The translations under genes and the position numbers were made by a program. A model generated the notes under the pieces. The model had not been told where the DNA came from. It saw only the letters and a list, made by a program, of their open reading frames with translations, and ran no database searches. From Flavobacterium anhuiense (GTDB lineage Bacteria; Bacteroidota; Bacteroidia; Flavobacteriales; Flavobacteriaceae), in contig NZ_FMVC01000002.1 in NCBI RefSeq assembly GCF_900101855.1, positions 501,599 to 565,598 of the forward strand: DNA of 64,000 nt, read 5' to 3'. Shown piece after piece: positions 27,654-37,033 of this stretch; within the stretch, counting starts at the first letter, position 1; each line of letters opens with the position of its first letter.

Positions 27654-28184
27654 TTATTCGAAAAAAGCTTTTGGATAGACCACTTCTCCGCTTACTCCTT
27701 TTAAACCATCTTCCGCTAATGCAATAACCATACAGTTTTCTGATGGAACATCAAAAGGCATTTTGATATTGTACTTTTCACAAAGTTTATATCCAAATCT
27801 TGGATAATAATCTTGATGTCCTAACAAAATAACCGATTTGTAACCTAACCTTTTCGCGATTTCATGTCCATGTAAAATAAGTTTAGAACCAATTCCTTTT
27901 CCTTGAAATTCTGGCAAAACTGAAACGGGAGCTAATGCCAAAGATTCAAATGAATTTAAATTATTTTTAATTTTCAGCTTGGTAAATAAAATATGACCGA
28001 CAATTTCATTATCAATTTCTGCAACAATAGACAATTCAGGAATAAAGGCTTCAGAGTTTCTAAGTCTTTCTACTAAAAATTGTTCTTTGTAATCGCTGTA
28101 TTTTTCCTTTTCAAAAGCTTTTTCTATCAAATGAAAAACACTTTCAAAATCATTTTTATTTTCTTGACGTAATATAATTTCCAT
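27654..28184 (-). CDS. GNAT family N-acetyltransferase
   Basis: Acetyl-CoA dependent acyltransferase of 176 residues. The core motif A is VLPEFQGKGIGSKLILHGHEIAKRLGY, followed by the hydrophobic strand SVILLGHQDYYPRFGYKLCEK. This YPRFGY tail is typical of the GNAT group that acetylates small molecules or protein N-termini (YhbS-like). The substrate is unknown. The ATG at 28184 is followed by EIILRQENKNDFESVF, a typical GNAT beginning. A hairpin repeat lies upstream at 28202-28251. Confidence 0.88.
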   Translation of the reverse strand: MEIILRQENKNDFESVFHLIEKAFEKEKYSDYKEQFLVERLRNSEAFIPELSIVAEIDNEIVGHILFTKLKIKNNLNSFESLALAPVSVLPEFQGKGIGSKLILHGHEIAKRLGYKSVILLGHQDYYPRFGYKLCEKYNIKMPFDVPSENCMVIALAEDGLKGVSGEVVYPKAFFE

Positions 28185-28201
28185 TTTATAAAATTAAAAA
28201 A

Positions 28202-28251
28202 CAGCCACGAATTCACGAATCTACTCCAAAAAATTCATGAGCCCATGGCTG
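28202..28251. repeat. octamer-type hairpin (agccacgaattcacgaat family)
   Basis: Arms 28202-28220 and 28233-28251 match at 14 of 19 positions. The arm word agccacgaattcacgaat recurs almost unchanged at 54902-54921. The units cacgaatt repeat with an 8-base period. Lies between the GNAT start and the barrel gene stop. Confidence 0.7.
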
Positions 28252-28281
28252 AAAAAAAAGGCACTTTATCTTTTATAAAAT

Positions 28282-28321
28282 CTTTGTGCCTTAGTGTCTT
28301 TGTGGCATTAAGCCTTAAAAA
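28282..28321. repeat. octamer array overlapping the barrel gene stop codon
   Basis: Five units in register: ctttgtgc, cttagtgt, ctttgtgg, cattaagc, cttaaaaa. The stop codon of the outer-membrane gene (28315-28317) is within the last unit. Same consensus as the arrays at 27600, 54992 and 63590. Confidence 0.75.
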
Positions 28322-30066
28322 TCAAATTTATAATTTGCACCTCCTAAAACTTGGAATCCTTGTACAGGATAATTCAACCATTTTTCGTAAGCTTGATTTC
28401 CAATATTATTCAATTTTAAGAAAAACGTCAAACGCTCACTAAATTTATAACCAACATGCGCATTGGCATCAAAATAACTTTTTAAGGTAATTGGTGTTGC
28501 ATCAATTCCTAAAGAAGTATTGGTCTGCATATCTTTTCTTTCGCCAACATAAAACACATTCAATCCTGCGTACCATTGCTTTGTAATATTAACGTCTAAA
28601 GTCGAACTTAATTTCATTGATGGCAAATTCCATGCTTCAACTGCATTGTCTGTATTATAACTATTAAAAGTTCCGTTGATTCCAAAAGTTACATTTTGAG
28701 AAAAATCAGCTTTTAATTCTCCGTAGAAACGGAACGTTCTAATATCTTCATACACTACTCCAAATGAGTTCCCGAAAGCATAATCTTCGTTGGTAATTAC
28801 TTCTGTATAATCATTTGCTTTAAACAGTGCTTTATCTTTTTCATTCAAGTAAGAAGCGGTCAAGTTATAATTTACGTTATTTGCCAATTTCCCTTTTAAA
28901 CCTGCAAATACATTATATTGTGTACTTGACGGACGCATGTTTAAAGTCGGAGACAAAAACGGATTCTCGGTCACAAAATCGGCATACGAATTTTGGTTTA
29001 AAGCTCCATTAACTCCTGTATAAAAAATCATCAAATCGCCAACCAATCTATATGAAGCATTTACTTTTGGATAGAAATAAAACTTATTGCCACTGTTTTC
29101 AGAATCTGCACTGTAATAGATTCCAGCTCCTAGTTCTAATGTCCATTCGTTTTCATTGATTACAAAACTTGGTTCGATTCCAACATTTGTAAAACTGTAT
29201 TTTAAAGCTTCTGTATTATCTTGAAAATAATTGTTTTTAAAAGATCCGCTTACATGATCTACAATTACATTGGTTTTAATTGCCTGATCCATTACATCAA
29301 CTGTAAAAGTAGGCTTTACATAAAATCTGTTTTCCGATGAAGAATAACTGTCTGAAAAATGAGTAAATTTCGCAGAAAGCTTACTAAAAATACTTTCTGT
29401 AAATTCTGCATTTCCGCCAACCCAAATGGTATTATAAGAATGGTCTGGATTAATGCTGTTTACCAAATCATAACGCTGATCTGGAATTGTCGAGCCAAAA
29501 TCTGATGGAAGTCCGTACCAGTTATAAATTTGGTTTTGATATCCTAAATCGACTCCCCAAGTATTATCTCTATTGTTTTGACCGTAACCAACATTTATTG
29601 ATGTATCGTAAAATTCATCATTCAATTCAACATCTTTAATTCCGCCTTGAGAAGAGTGATGGCGAAACATTCCGGCTACATAATCATTATTGCCCAAATC
29701 CTGATTTACGAATAATTCACCGTTCAAAGTGCTGTAATTTCCAAGTCCTAAAGTCGCGTAATTATTAAACAATCTTTCTTTTTTAGCTTTTTCCACACCT
29801 TCAGCTTTTCCCTTTGAAGGCGTAAAAGTAGAAGCCACAGGAACAGACAAAATACTATATTTAATTACTTCTTTCGGCTGATTCCCGCTATCGTCAAGCG
29901 AAGGTGTTTCTTTTACTTTAAAAGCATCTGAAACAGTCGGCGAATATGGTTTTACCACGTTTACAGTTTCAGTTCCGATACTTTCATTTTTCTTCTGTGC
30001 AATCGAAAACTGACCAACAAATAATACTAGCAAAATGATAATTTTATACTGGCAATTTAATTTCAT
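28315..30066 (-). CDS. outer-membrane beta-barrel, TonB-receptor-like without a visible plug
   Basis: Exported protein of 583 residues. Signal peptide MKLNCQYKIIILLVLF...FSIAQ (about 1-23), a short linker with KPYSPTVSDAFKVKE, then long alternating strands typical of a 20+ stranded barrel (YATLGLGNYSTLNGELFV, VGGNAEFTESIFSKLSAKF, RLTFFLKLNNIGNQAYEKW). The final residues GGANYKFDF end in Phe as most outer-membrane barrels do. The C-terminal NNIGNQAYEKWLNYPVQG resembles TonB-dependent receptors, but I see no TonB box or plug. The true start is the ATG at 30066; the 66 bases upstream in frame lack a signal. In the same direction as the TPR gene upstream (31215-34229), with a PhzF gene between. 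Confidence 0.8.
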   Translation of the reverse strand: MKLNCQYKIIILLVLFVGQFSIAQKKNESIGTETVNVVKPYSPTVSDAFKVKETPSLDDSGNQPKEVIKYSILSVPVASTFTPSKGKAEGVEKAKKERLFNNYATLGLGNYSTLNGELFVNQDLGNNDYVAGMFRHHSSQGGIKDVELNDEFYDTSINVGYGQNNRDNTWGVDLGYQNQIYNWYGLPSDFGSTIPDQRYDLVNSINPDHSYNTIWVGGNAEFTESIFSKLSAKFTHFSDSYSSSENRFYVKPTFTVDVMDQAIKTNVIVDHVSGSFKNNYFQDNTEALKYSFTNVGIEPSFVINENEWTLELGAGIYYSADSENSGNKFYFYPKVNASYRLVGDLMIFYTGVNGALNQNSYADFVTENPFLSPTLNMRPSSTQYNVFAGLKGKLANNVNYNLTASYLNEKDKALFKANDYTEVITNEDYAFGNSFGVVYEDIRTFRFYGELKADFSQNVTFGINGTFNSYNTDNAVEAWNLPSMKLSSTLDVNITKQWYAGLNVFYVGERKDMQTNTSLGIDATPITLKSYFDANAHVGYKFSERLTFFLKLNNIGNQAYEKWLNYPVQGFQVLGGANYKFDF

Positions 30067-30089
30067 ATTTCTTTCTTTTAAGAGGGTTA

Positions 30090-30222
30090 AGAAGCAAGAG
30101 AAAAGACCTATCAAATCTATTTCTTTTCTCAAAACTCTTGTTCTATCCTCTATATTCTATTATCTAAATCTAAAAATTCTTTTTCCTTGACTCTTGTTTT
30201 TTGCGTCTTTCTTCTTGCTTCT
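30090..30222. repeat. imperfect inverted repeat around the barrel gene leader
   Basis: Arm 30090-30108 (gaagcaagagaaaagac) is complementary to the region 30203-30222 (gtctttcttcttgctt). In between, word-like tctatcctctatattctat sequence fills the loop. It lies between the PhzF stop and the barrel start. Confidence 0.5.
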
Positions 30223-30234
30223 TTCTTCTAAAGT

Positions 30235-31098
30235 TTAAGCTTCCCACTCTCCTTTGGCTACAAATTGAGCTTTTCCTCCTATTTTAATATCAAACTGATC
30301 TCCGCTAAGTTTTCCATCAAAATAAATTTCAGACGGTCGGCCAATGTAATCTCCCTGATGGTTTGTTACTTCAATTACAGGAGAATGATATTTTAATAGA
30401 TAGGCCTGCAGACAAGTACTTGCACTTCCTGTTGCTGCATCTTCCACCAATTGATTATTTTCTACACATAACATTCTGGTTGCCAACTTCGAATCTTCAA
30501 AACTATAAAAATACAGCCCTCTGTGATCTGTTTTACAATGCTGTTTCAACCATTTATCGGTTTTATCTTTATCTAAAACCAAATTCTCTAAAGCTCTTTT
30601 GCTGTTTAACGGAACAATTACAAATGCACTTCCCGTAGTCACTTCTTGTATCAAATATTGATTGTCAAAATCATCAATTGTCAAGTTGCTGAAAGACGGG
30701 AAATCTTCTTTTGCAAAAACATCCCAAAACTTTGGTTGCGCCGCTTTTAGCCAAATCAAATCTTCGGTTTTATTGATCGAAATTGGTCCAATAGGAACTT
30801 CTAATTTTATTTCATTAGGCGAATTTTCAAAAATCTTATTCATCAAAACCCAAGAAGTCCCAATGATCGGATGTCCTGCAAACTGCATTTCGTGCGCAGG
30901 AGTAAAAATTCTTATTTCGGCTTTATTGTTTTCTTTGTCCAGTTTCGTTACAAATGTGCTTTCCGCAAAATTAATCTCGCGCGCAATCTGCTGCATTTCT
31001 TTCGAACTCAAATTCTCAGCATCTAAAAAAACCGCCAACTGATTTCCGGCATATTTCTTATCAGCAAAAACATCAACTATGTAAAAAGGTAAACTCAT
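30235..31098 (-). CDS. PhzF family isomerase/epimerase
   Basis: Protein of 287 residues of the PhzF/DapF-like fold. Motifs: YIVDVFADKKYAGNQLAVF at the N-terminus, INFAESTFV (catalytic Glu in AEST), TPAHEMQFAGHPIIGTSWVL, and VEDAATGSASTCLQAY in the C-terminal half. PhzF itself isomerises a dihydroanthranilate, but most members have no known substrate, and there are no phenazine genes nearby. The ATG at 31098 is followed directly by this motif. It separates the TPR gene from the barrel gene, and its flanks on both sides hold hairpin repeats. Confidence 0.9.
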   Translation of the reverse strand: MSLPFYIVDVFADKKYAGNQLAVFLDAENLSSKEMQQIAREINFAESTFVTKLDKENNKAEIRIFTPAHEMQFAGHPIIGTSWVLMNKIFENSPNEIKLEVPIGPISINKTEDLIWLKAAQPKFWDVFAKEDFPSFSNLTIDDFDNQYLIQEVTTGSAFVIVPLNSKRALENLVLDKDKTDKWLKQHCKTDHRGLYFYSFEDSKLATRMLCVENNQLVEDAATGSASTCLQAYLLKYHSPVIEVTNHQGDYIGRPSEIYFDGKLSGDQFDIKIGGKAQFVAKGEWEA

Positions 31099-31117
31099 TT
31101 CTTTCTTTTTTTCTTTT

Positions 31118-31214
31118 AGAAAATAGAATATAGAATATAGAGAATAGACTTTCCAATCTTTGCTTTAATATCTATACTCTTTATTCTTTTCTCTATACTC
31201 TATTATCTTTTTTC
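31118..31214. repeat. imperfect hairpin repeat between TPR and PhzF genes
   Basis: Arm 31118-31150 (agaatatag words) is largely complementary to arm 31171-31214 (ctctatactc, tattatct words). The second arm ends at the TPR gene stop codon. Confidence 0.55.
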
Positions 31215-34200
31215 TTATCTATTAATCGACGAATTTGTTTTTGACTCTTCTGCTTTAATAGCGCTCAATTCTTTTTTCGCTTCTTCGACAACATCTGGAT
31301 AATCTGTAAAATTGTTGATTACGTTATCTAAAATATAAGTTGCCTGATAACTGTCTTTTAATCCGTAGAAGTTCTTCGCCATTAACACCAAACCTTTTGC
31401 TCCGTAATATTTATACGCCGAATAGCTTTTTGCCAATTTTTGAACAGCGGTGTTTGAAGCATCAAATTTCCCTTCTTTGGTTTTAAAATAGGCATCGTAA
31501 TACAACGCTTCTGCTGCTAATTCTCCTTTTGAAGTTGTCATTAATTTAGCGTAAGCTGTTTTCGCTTTATCTTCATTTCCTGTTTGAATCGCCGCTCTTG
31601 CTACAATGATTTGAGCGTCTGCTTTTACTCCTGCATCAGATTTTGGGTTTTCTAAAACTTTTTCAGCAGCAGTAACCGAATTGTCATAATCTTTTTTGTC
31701 ATAATAACATTTCATTAGGTTTGCCTGAGCAAAAGTCTTGTTCTGCGGATAATCTGCTTCGCTTTCTAAACGTTTTAAAACTGGAATTGCTTTATCACAA
31801 TCTTTTGCTTTTAAGTAAATCTGAGCCAATCTATTTAAAGCCTGTTCTGTAAATTCATTTCTAGGCTGATCGATTACATATTGATAATTTGATGTGGATT
31901 TTGTTTCAGATCCTTCAGCATAATACAATTGTGCTAGATAAAAATTAGCTTCCAAAGCGTGCAAACCAGCCGGAAATTTGCTTACATAACCTCCAAATCC
32001 TGTAATTGCAGCTTTGCTATTGTTTTGACTATATTGTTTAAAGGCAGCATCGTAAGTATCGTTATCTAATTCAGCATCTGAAACCTCAACAAAATCTAAA
32101 GTACGAACCCAAGTTGCATATTCGTCTACTTTTCCTGAATCAACATAGATTAATCTTGCTGTTGAAACCGCTTCTAAAGCTTCTGGTGTTTTCGGAAATT
32201 CAGCCGCTACTTTTTTGAATTTTGTTAAAGCCTGCTGATCGCGATCTGAATTATAATAAATCAATCCTTGTTTTAAAATTGCTTTTGAAGTAAAAGATCC
32301 GTTTTGGAATTCTGAAATCAATTGATCATACGTTTTCAAAGCTTGATCGTTTTTCTTTTCTGCAACGTAAGTATTTCCTAATTCGAACAAAGCATCATCT
32401 CTGTAAGACGATTTTTTGTACATCTGAAGGAAATTATTCAATTCATCCACTTTCTTCGCATTATTTGACATGAATCCGTAAGAAAGTGCTTTTTGAAATT
32501 GCGCATAATCAGCATCTACGCCTTTAGCCGCAATTGCTTTTGCGTATGCCTCGTTAGCAGCGCTGTATTTTGAAGTCACGAAACGACAATCTCCTAAACG
32601 CAAATAAGAATCGTTTAAACGAACTTTGTCTGAAGGCGAATTATCGATTTGAGCCTGAAAAGAATTCGCCGCCTGATCATATTCTTTCAGCTTAAAATAC
32701 GTGTAACCAATATTGTAATTGATATTTTTATATTCGTCTGTAGATTTTGCAGTAGCCATTCCAGCAAATTGCTTGTAAGTCAGTAAAGCATTTTGCATAT
32801 CATCATTCAGATATTCTGTTTCTGCTTTCCAGAAAGTGGCACGTGCTGTGAACTCAGGTGTTTTTTGTTCGCTGATCGCACTTTTGAACATTTTACCCGC
32901 TTCTTGGTAATTATTTTCGTTGTACAATTCCAATCCACGATAGAAAAGCACTTTTTGATACGCAGCTTTGTTTTCAGCAGATCTATTTTTTTCTAATAAA
33001 ACTAAAGCTTCTTTGTAATTTTTAGAAGAAATATAAGAATCAACCAAAAGTTTTTCTACTTCTGCACGGCTTGAATTGTTTGGATATTTTTTAAGGAAAT
33101 CCAATAAAATACCAGGAACGGCTTGATAAGCATTTCCGATATCGTAACTTAATTTAGCATAATTTAAAGCAGCATCTTCTTGAATCTGCGCGTTGAAATC
33201 CATTTCAGAAGCATTCTTAAAAGCATTTAAAGCTTCTTGCTTTTTACCTGTATTTAAATAGCTTAAACCTAAATGGTAATAAGCATTCTGAGCAACAAAA
33301 TCTTTTCCTTCAATAATTTTATTGAATTGAGAAATTGCTTTTTCGTAGTCTTTCTGCTCATAATACGCATATCCTAACTGATAAAAATCGGTATTATTCC
33401 ATTTTCCTTTTTTACCAGCATATTTTTCCAAATACGGAATTGCTTTTCCATATTGTTTTAGGTTGAAATAACTTTCTCCAATAATTTTATTCAGTTCCGA
33501 TTTTTCAATATCGTTAGATTTATTCATGGCTACCAATCCTAGATCAATCGCCTTTTGGAAATTTCCTAACTTGAAATTCATATCGGCCTGATAATACGAC
33601 AGCTTTTCTTTGTATTTTTCTTCTCCAGAAACCTCATCAAAATATTTTGTGGCCTCTTTATAATCGTCGCCCTCATACGCCATAAAACCTAAGTAATATT
33701 TGGCCTGTGAACCATATTCTTTAGAGTTTACAACTTTATTAAAATAATTGGTGGCTTCTTTTTTCTTTTTAGCATTAAAATAGCTGTAGCCTTTCATGAA
33801 GTTAAACTTATCCGATTCAGTTTTACTCATGTAACTTTCGTCTACCTTGTCAAACCACTGTAAAGCTTTTGGATAGTTCCCTTGTTCGAAAAAATATTGC
33901 GCAGCTTCAATATAAGCCTGATTTTGTTTAGTACTTGTTGGATAGTCGTTAACAAAATTTTCTACCAAAGCATCGGCATTTGCTTTATTGGTTCTAATCG
34001 CACAATTGGCAATGTAGTACGCACAATCTGACTGAACTTCTTCGTTAGTCGCATTGTATTTTACTTTTTCAAAAATCAATTGAGCCGAAGCATATTGTTT
34101 ATCGTTATATAAAGCCAGTGCTTTGTCAAAATCCTTTAATTCGTAAGTATAAATAGCCGATTTTTGTGCCGTAGCTATAGTCGAAGCAAGGATAATTTGG

Positions 34201-34229
34201 TATAAAAAGAACTTGGAAAGTTTACGCAT
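31215..34229 (-). CDS. very large tetratricopeptide repeat protein
   Basis: Exported protein of 1004 residues with an N-terminal signal (RKLSKFFLYQIILASTIATAQ). It consists almost entirely of 34-residue TPR units. Examples: FDKALALYNDKQYASAQLIFEK, ALQWFDKVDESYMSK and KAIPYLEKYAGKKGKWNNTDFYQLGYAYYEQKDYEKAISQFNKI (in parts). It is a solenoid scaffold for protein-protein contacts, probably in the periplasm. Similar TPR proteins are found next to TonB-receptor-like barrels, but its partner is unknown. A TAnnTTTG box lies upstream at 34249-34256. The product ends with a low-complexity tail KAEESKTNSSINR. Confidence 0.9.
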   Translation of the reverse strand: MRKLSKFFLYQIILASTIATAQKSAIYTYELKDFDKALALYNDKQYASAQLIFEKVKYNATNEEVQSDCAYYIANCAIRTNKANADALVENFVNDYPTSTKQNQAYIEAAQYFFEQGNYPKALQWFDKVDESYMSKTESDKFNFMKGYSYFNAKKKKEATNYFNKVVNSKEYGSQAKYYLGFMAYEGDDYKEATKYFDEVSGEEKYKEKLSYYQADMNFKLGNFQKAIDLGLVAMNKSNDIEKSELNKIIGESYFNLKQYGKAIPYLEKYAGKKGKWNNTDFYQLGYAYYEQKDYEKAISQFNKIIEGKDFVAQNAYYHLGLSYLNTGKKQEALNAFKNASEMDFNAQIQEDAALNYAKLSYDIGNAYQAVPGILLDFLKKYPNNSSRAEVEKLLVDSYISSKNYKEALVLLEKNRSAENKAAYQKVLFYRGLELYNENNYQEAGKMFKSAISEQKTPEFTARATFWKAETEYLNDDMQNALLTYKQFAGMATAKSTDEYKNINYNIGYTYFKLKEYDQAANSFQAQIDNSPSDKVRLNDSYLRLGDCRFVTSKYSAANEAYAKAIAAKGVDADYAQFQKALSYGFMSNNAKKVDELNNFLQMYKKSSYRDDALFELGNTYVAEKKNDQALKTYDQLISEFQNGSFTSKAILKQGLIYYNSDRDQQALTKFKKVAAEFPKTPEALEAVSTARLIYVDSGKVDEYATWVRTLDFVEVSDAELDNDTYDAAFKQYSQNNSKAAITGFGGYVSKFPAGLHALEANFYLAQLYYAEGSETKSTSNYQYVIDQPRNEFTEQALNRLAQIYLKAKDCDKAIPVLKRLESEADYPQNKTFAQANLMKCYYDKKDYDNSVTAAEKVLENPKSDAGVKADAQIIVARAAIQTGNEDKAKTAYAKLMTTSKGELAAEALYYDAYFKTKEGKFDASNTAVQKLAKSYSAYKYYGAKGLVLMAKNFYGLKDSYQATYILDNVINNFTDYPDVVEEAKKELSAIKAEESKTNSSINR

Positions 34230-34538
34230 TGTAATAATATTTAGTATTCAAATGTATCATTTTATACGGGTTATAACGAAACGTTTTGAGGTTTTATTAT
34301 GAACAAATATTCGATAATTCCCATTTAAGCGTATTATAAAAATTGATTCTGGGCCATTGTAAGATAGATAAGTTATTATAAGTTAGGAGCTTTTGGCAGA
34401 TTAACCAAAATGAACTTAGATTACTTTCAGGGTTTAAATTTTCAACCGTTTTTCGAGAATTTTTCTTAAGAAATGATTGAAATTTATTTTGAATACAAGC
34501 GTTATCTTATTACTTTTACCATTCAAACCAATTTTATT
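34230..34538. other. divergent intergenic region TPR gene / ftsE
   Basis: About 310 bases between divergent genes. Holds the -7 box at 34249-34256 for the TPR gene. No clear promoter for ftsE, no RNA gene and no obvious repeat were found. Confidence 0.5.
34249..34256 (-). promoter_or_regulatory. -7 promoter box for the TPR gene
   Basis: Minus-strand TACATTTG matches TAnnTTTG, 20 bases upstream of the TPR start. No TTG -33 element found. Confidence 0.4.
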
Positions 34539-35222
34539 ATGTCACAAACCGTACTGTCTCTTAAAGAAGTCACTATATATCAAGAAGGAAGAAAAATTAT
34601 ATCTCACATTAACTTAGATGTTAAGCATGGTGAGTTTATCTACATTATTGGAAAAACTGGTTCTGGGAAAAGTAGTTTCCTAAAAACTTTGTATGCTGAT
34701 TTGCCGTTAATTGAAGGTGAAGGACATATTGTTGAATTTGATTTGGCTACTTTAAAAGAAAACGATATTCCGTACTTGAGACGTAAAATCGGAATTGTAT
34801 TTCAGGATTTCAAACTGCTTCCAGACCGTTCTATAAAAGACAATATGCTGTTTGTTTTGAGAGCTACAGGATGGACAGAAAAAGAAGCCATGCAGCACAA
34901 AATAGATGAAGTTTTGGACAAAGTAGGCATGAAAGATTTTGTAAACAAAATGCCTCATCAGCTTTCTGGCGGAGAACAGCAGCGTGTTGCAATTGCAAGA
35001 GCATTGCTTAACGACCCAGAGTTTATTTTAGCCGACGAACCTACAGGAAATCTTGATCCGCAAACGAGTTCTGAAGTATTGGAAGTGCTAAAAGCAATCA
35101 ACGCCGCTGGTAAAACGGTTATTATGGCGACTCACGATTATGCTTTACTAATGAAATTCCCTTCTAAGACTTTGAAATGTGAAGATGAAAGAATCTTCGA
35201 AGTGGTTCAAAGAAGCGTGTAA
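34539..35222 (+). CDS. ftsE: FtsE-like ABC transporter ATP-binding protein
   Basis: ABC ATPase of 227 residues: Walker A GKTGSGKSS, the Q-loop VFQDFKLLPDRSIKDN, signature LSGGEQQRVAIARAL, Walker B FILADEPTGNLD and switch His in ATHDYALL. The Q-loop sequence with KLLPDRSIKDN is typical of FtsE, which with FtsX activates cell-wall hydrolases in division. ftsX is not in the window. The upstream in-frame ATG at 34473 would add 22 residues unlike any FtsE, so the ATG at 34539 is preferred. Its stop codon overlaps the next start (TAATG), coupling it to glycosyltransferase genes. Confidence 0.9.
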   Translation: MSQTVLSLKEVTIYQEGRKIISHINLDVKHGEFIYIIGKTGSGKSSFLKTLYADLPLIEGEGHIVEFDLATLKENDIPYLRRKIGIVFQDFKLLPDRSIKDNMLFVLRATGWTEKEAMQHKIDEVLDKVGMKDFVNKMPHQLSGGEQQRVAIARALLNDPEFILADEPTGNLDPQTSSEVLEVLKAINAAGKTVIMATHDYALLMKFPSKTLKCEDERIFEVVQRSV

Positions 35223-36103
35223 TGCTTTCCATTTTAATTCCGGTTTATAATTATGATGTTTTACCGCTTGTAAGCGAATTAGTAAAGCAATGCAATTCTT
35301 GCGGAATTATTTTTGAAATCATTTGTCTAGATGATGCTTCTCAAAGTTTTATACTTGAAAATCAAAGAATCAATCTATTTGAGAACGCTTCATATTCTGT
35401 TTTAGAAAAAAATATTGGACGAAGCGCGATTCGAAATTTATTGGCCGAAAAAGCAGTTTACGAAAACTTGCTATTTTTGGATGCTGATACAATTCCAGTT
35501 CACGATAATTTTATTTCGAATTATATTTCAGAAATAAAAAATAAAGCTGTTTTTGGCGGACTTTTGTATGAAAACAAAAAGCCACTACCAGAACAAATTT
35601 TACGTTGGATTTATGGCAAAAAAAGAGAAGCTTTAAGTTTATCAGAAAGAAATAAAAATCCATCAAACACTGCATTGGTTTCTAATTTATTGATCAAGAA
35701 AGAAATTCTTAATCACTTTCCTTTTGATGAAAATCTAACAAAATACGGTTATGAAGATCTGCTTTTTTTTGCCATATTAAAATCTAATCAAATTGAGATT
35801 AAACATATTGAAAATCCTGTTTTTCATTTAAATTTGGAATCTTCCTCTTTATTTCTAAGCAAAACAAAAACTGCATTAGAAAATCTAGTTCTTTTAGATT
35901 ATTTGAATAAAATATCGAAAAAAGAAAGCAAAATTATCCGCTCTTTCGACCGCTTAAAAAAACTAAAACTGACTTCTCTTTTTAATTTTGTTTTTAAAAA
36001 ATCGGAACAAAAAATTGAGCGAAATTTACTTTCAGACAAACCTTCACTTTTTCTGTTTGACATTTACAAGTTAGGTTATTACTGTTTTCTTAAAACAAAA
36101 TAA
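35222..36103 (+). CDS. glycosyltransferase family 2 (first)
   Basis: Glycosyltransferase of 293 residues with the GT-A fold: MLSILIPVYNYDVLP at the N-terminus, ICLDDASQ, NIGRSAIRNLL, and the metal-binding LFLDADTIP (DxD equivalent). GYEDLLFF probably includes the catalytic acidic residue. Donor and acceptor sugars are unknown. The start overlaps the ftsE stop codon by one base (TAATG), and the stop codon abuts the next gene, so the three are one operon. Confidence 0.88.
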   Translation: MLSILIPVYNYDVLPLVSELVKQCNSCGIIFEIICLDDASQSFILENQRINLFENASYSVLEKNIGRSAIRNLLAEKAVYENLLFLDADTIPVHDNFISNYISEIKNKAVFGGLLYENKKPLPEQILRWIYGKKREALSLSERNKNPSNTALVSNLLIKKEILNHFPFDENLTKYGYEDLLFFAILKSNQIEIKHIENPVFHLNLESSSLFLSKTKTALENLVLLDYLNKISKKESKIIRSFDRLKKLKLTSLFNFVFKKSEQKIERNLLSDKPSLFLFDIYKLGYYCFLKTK

Positions 36104-37033
36104 ATGGCTTTTTTTTCTATCATAATTCCGCTTTACAACAAAGAAAACTTTATCGCAAACACGATACAAAGCGTTTTCGATCAAACTTTTCAGAACTTTG
36201 AAATTATTGTAGTAAATGACGGATCAACAGATAAAAGCGAAGAAAAGCTACTTCAATTTAAAGATTCTAGAATCCATTATTTTAGCAAAAAAAATGAAGG
36301 CGCTTCTGCGGCTAGAAATTACGGAATCGAAAAAGCATCAGCCCATTTTATAACTTTTCTTGATGCCGACGATTATTGGTATCCGACATTTTTAGAAACT
36401 ATGTTTACCAATATTTCAAAACTTCCAGACCAAAAAGTATTTTCTGCTGCAATAGAATTTGAAACTTCAAAAAAAGTAATCTCTGCACAATATTCGATTT
36501 CAAAAACAAATGACGAATTTGAAATTGTAAACTATTTTAAGGCCAGTTTAAAAGAAACCGTTCTATGTACTTCGTGTGCTGTTTTTCATCAATCTGTTTT
36601 TGCTGAAATTGGAAATTTTGACACCAAAATTAAAAGCGGTCAAGATACCGATTTATGGATTAGAATCGGACTTGTTTTTCCAGTTGTTTTTTCTTGGAAA
36701 ATATTGGCAAGATATGTCTACGACCCTAAAAGTCTTTCGAAAAACAAAAATCTGATGAAAGAAAAAATGGATTTTTCAAAATTTGAAGAAGCCGAAAAAA
36801 CAAATTCAGATTTAAAAAAGTTCTTGGATTTAAATCGGTTTTCGCTTGCTATTAAAAGCAAATTATCTGGAGAAACTGCTCTTTTTTATAAGTATTACAA
36901 CTCAATTGATCTAAAAAAAATTAGCTGGAAGAAAAGATTTTTACTGCATCTTCCTGCATTTATTTTACGCATTTTAATTTCTTTTAAAACCTTTTTAGCA
37001 AATTTAGGAATCGGTTCATCTGTTTTTAAATAA
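36104..37033 (+). CDS. glycosyltransferase family 2 (second)
   Basis: Glycosyltransferase of 309 residues with a textbook GT2 start: FFSIIIPLYNKENFIANTI, VNDGSTDKSEEKL, NEGASAARNYGIEKA, FLDADDYWYP (DxD), and SGQDTDLWIRIG for catalysis. A C-terminal hydrophobic segment (LPAFILRILISFKTFLANLG) could lie on the membrane. Expected to add one sugar in surface polysaccharide synthesis. The last 18 bases overlap the last bases of the convergent WxcM-like gene. Directly follows the first GT2 without a gap. Confidence 0.9.
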   Translation: MAFFSIIIPLYNKENFIANTIQSVFDQTFQNFEIIVVNDGSTDKSEEKLLQFKDSRIHYFSKKNEGASAARNYGIEKASAHFITFLDADDYWYPTFLETMFTNISKLPDQKVFSAAIEFETSKKVISAQYSISKTNDEFEIVNYFKASLKETVLCTSCAVFHQSVFAEIGNFDTKIKSGQDTDLWIRIGLVFPVVFSWKILARYVYDPKSLSKNKNLMKEKMDFSKFEEAEKTNSDLKKFLDLNRFSLAIKSKLSGETALFYKYYNSIDLKKISWKKRFLLHLPAFILRILISFKTFLANLGIGSSVFK

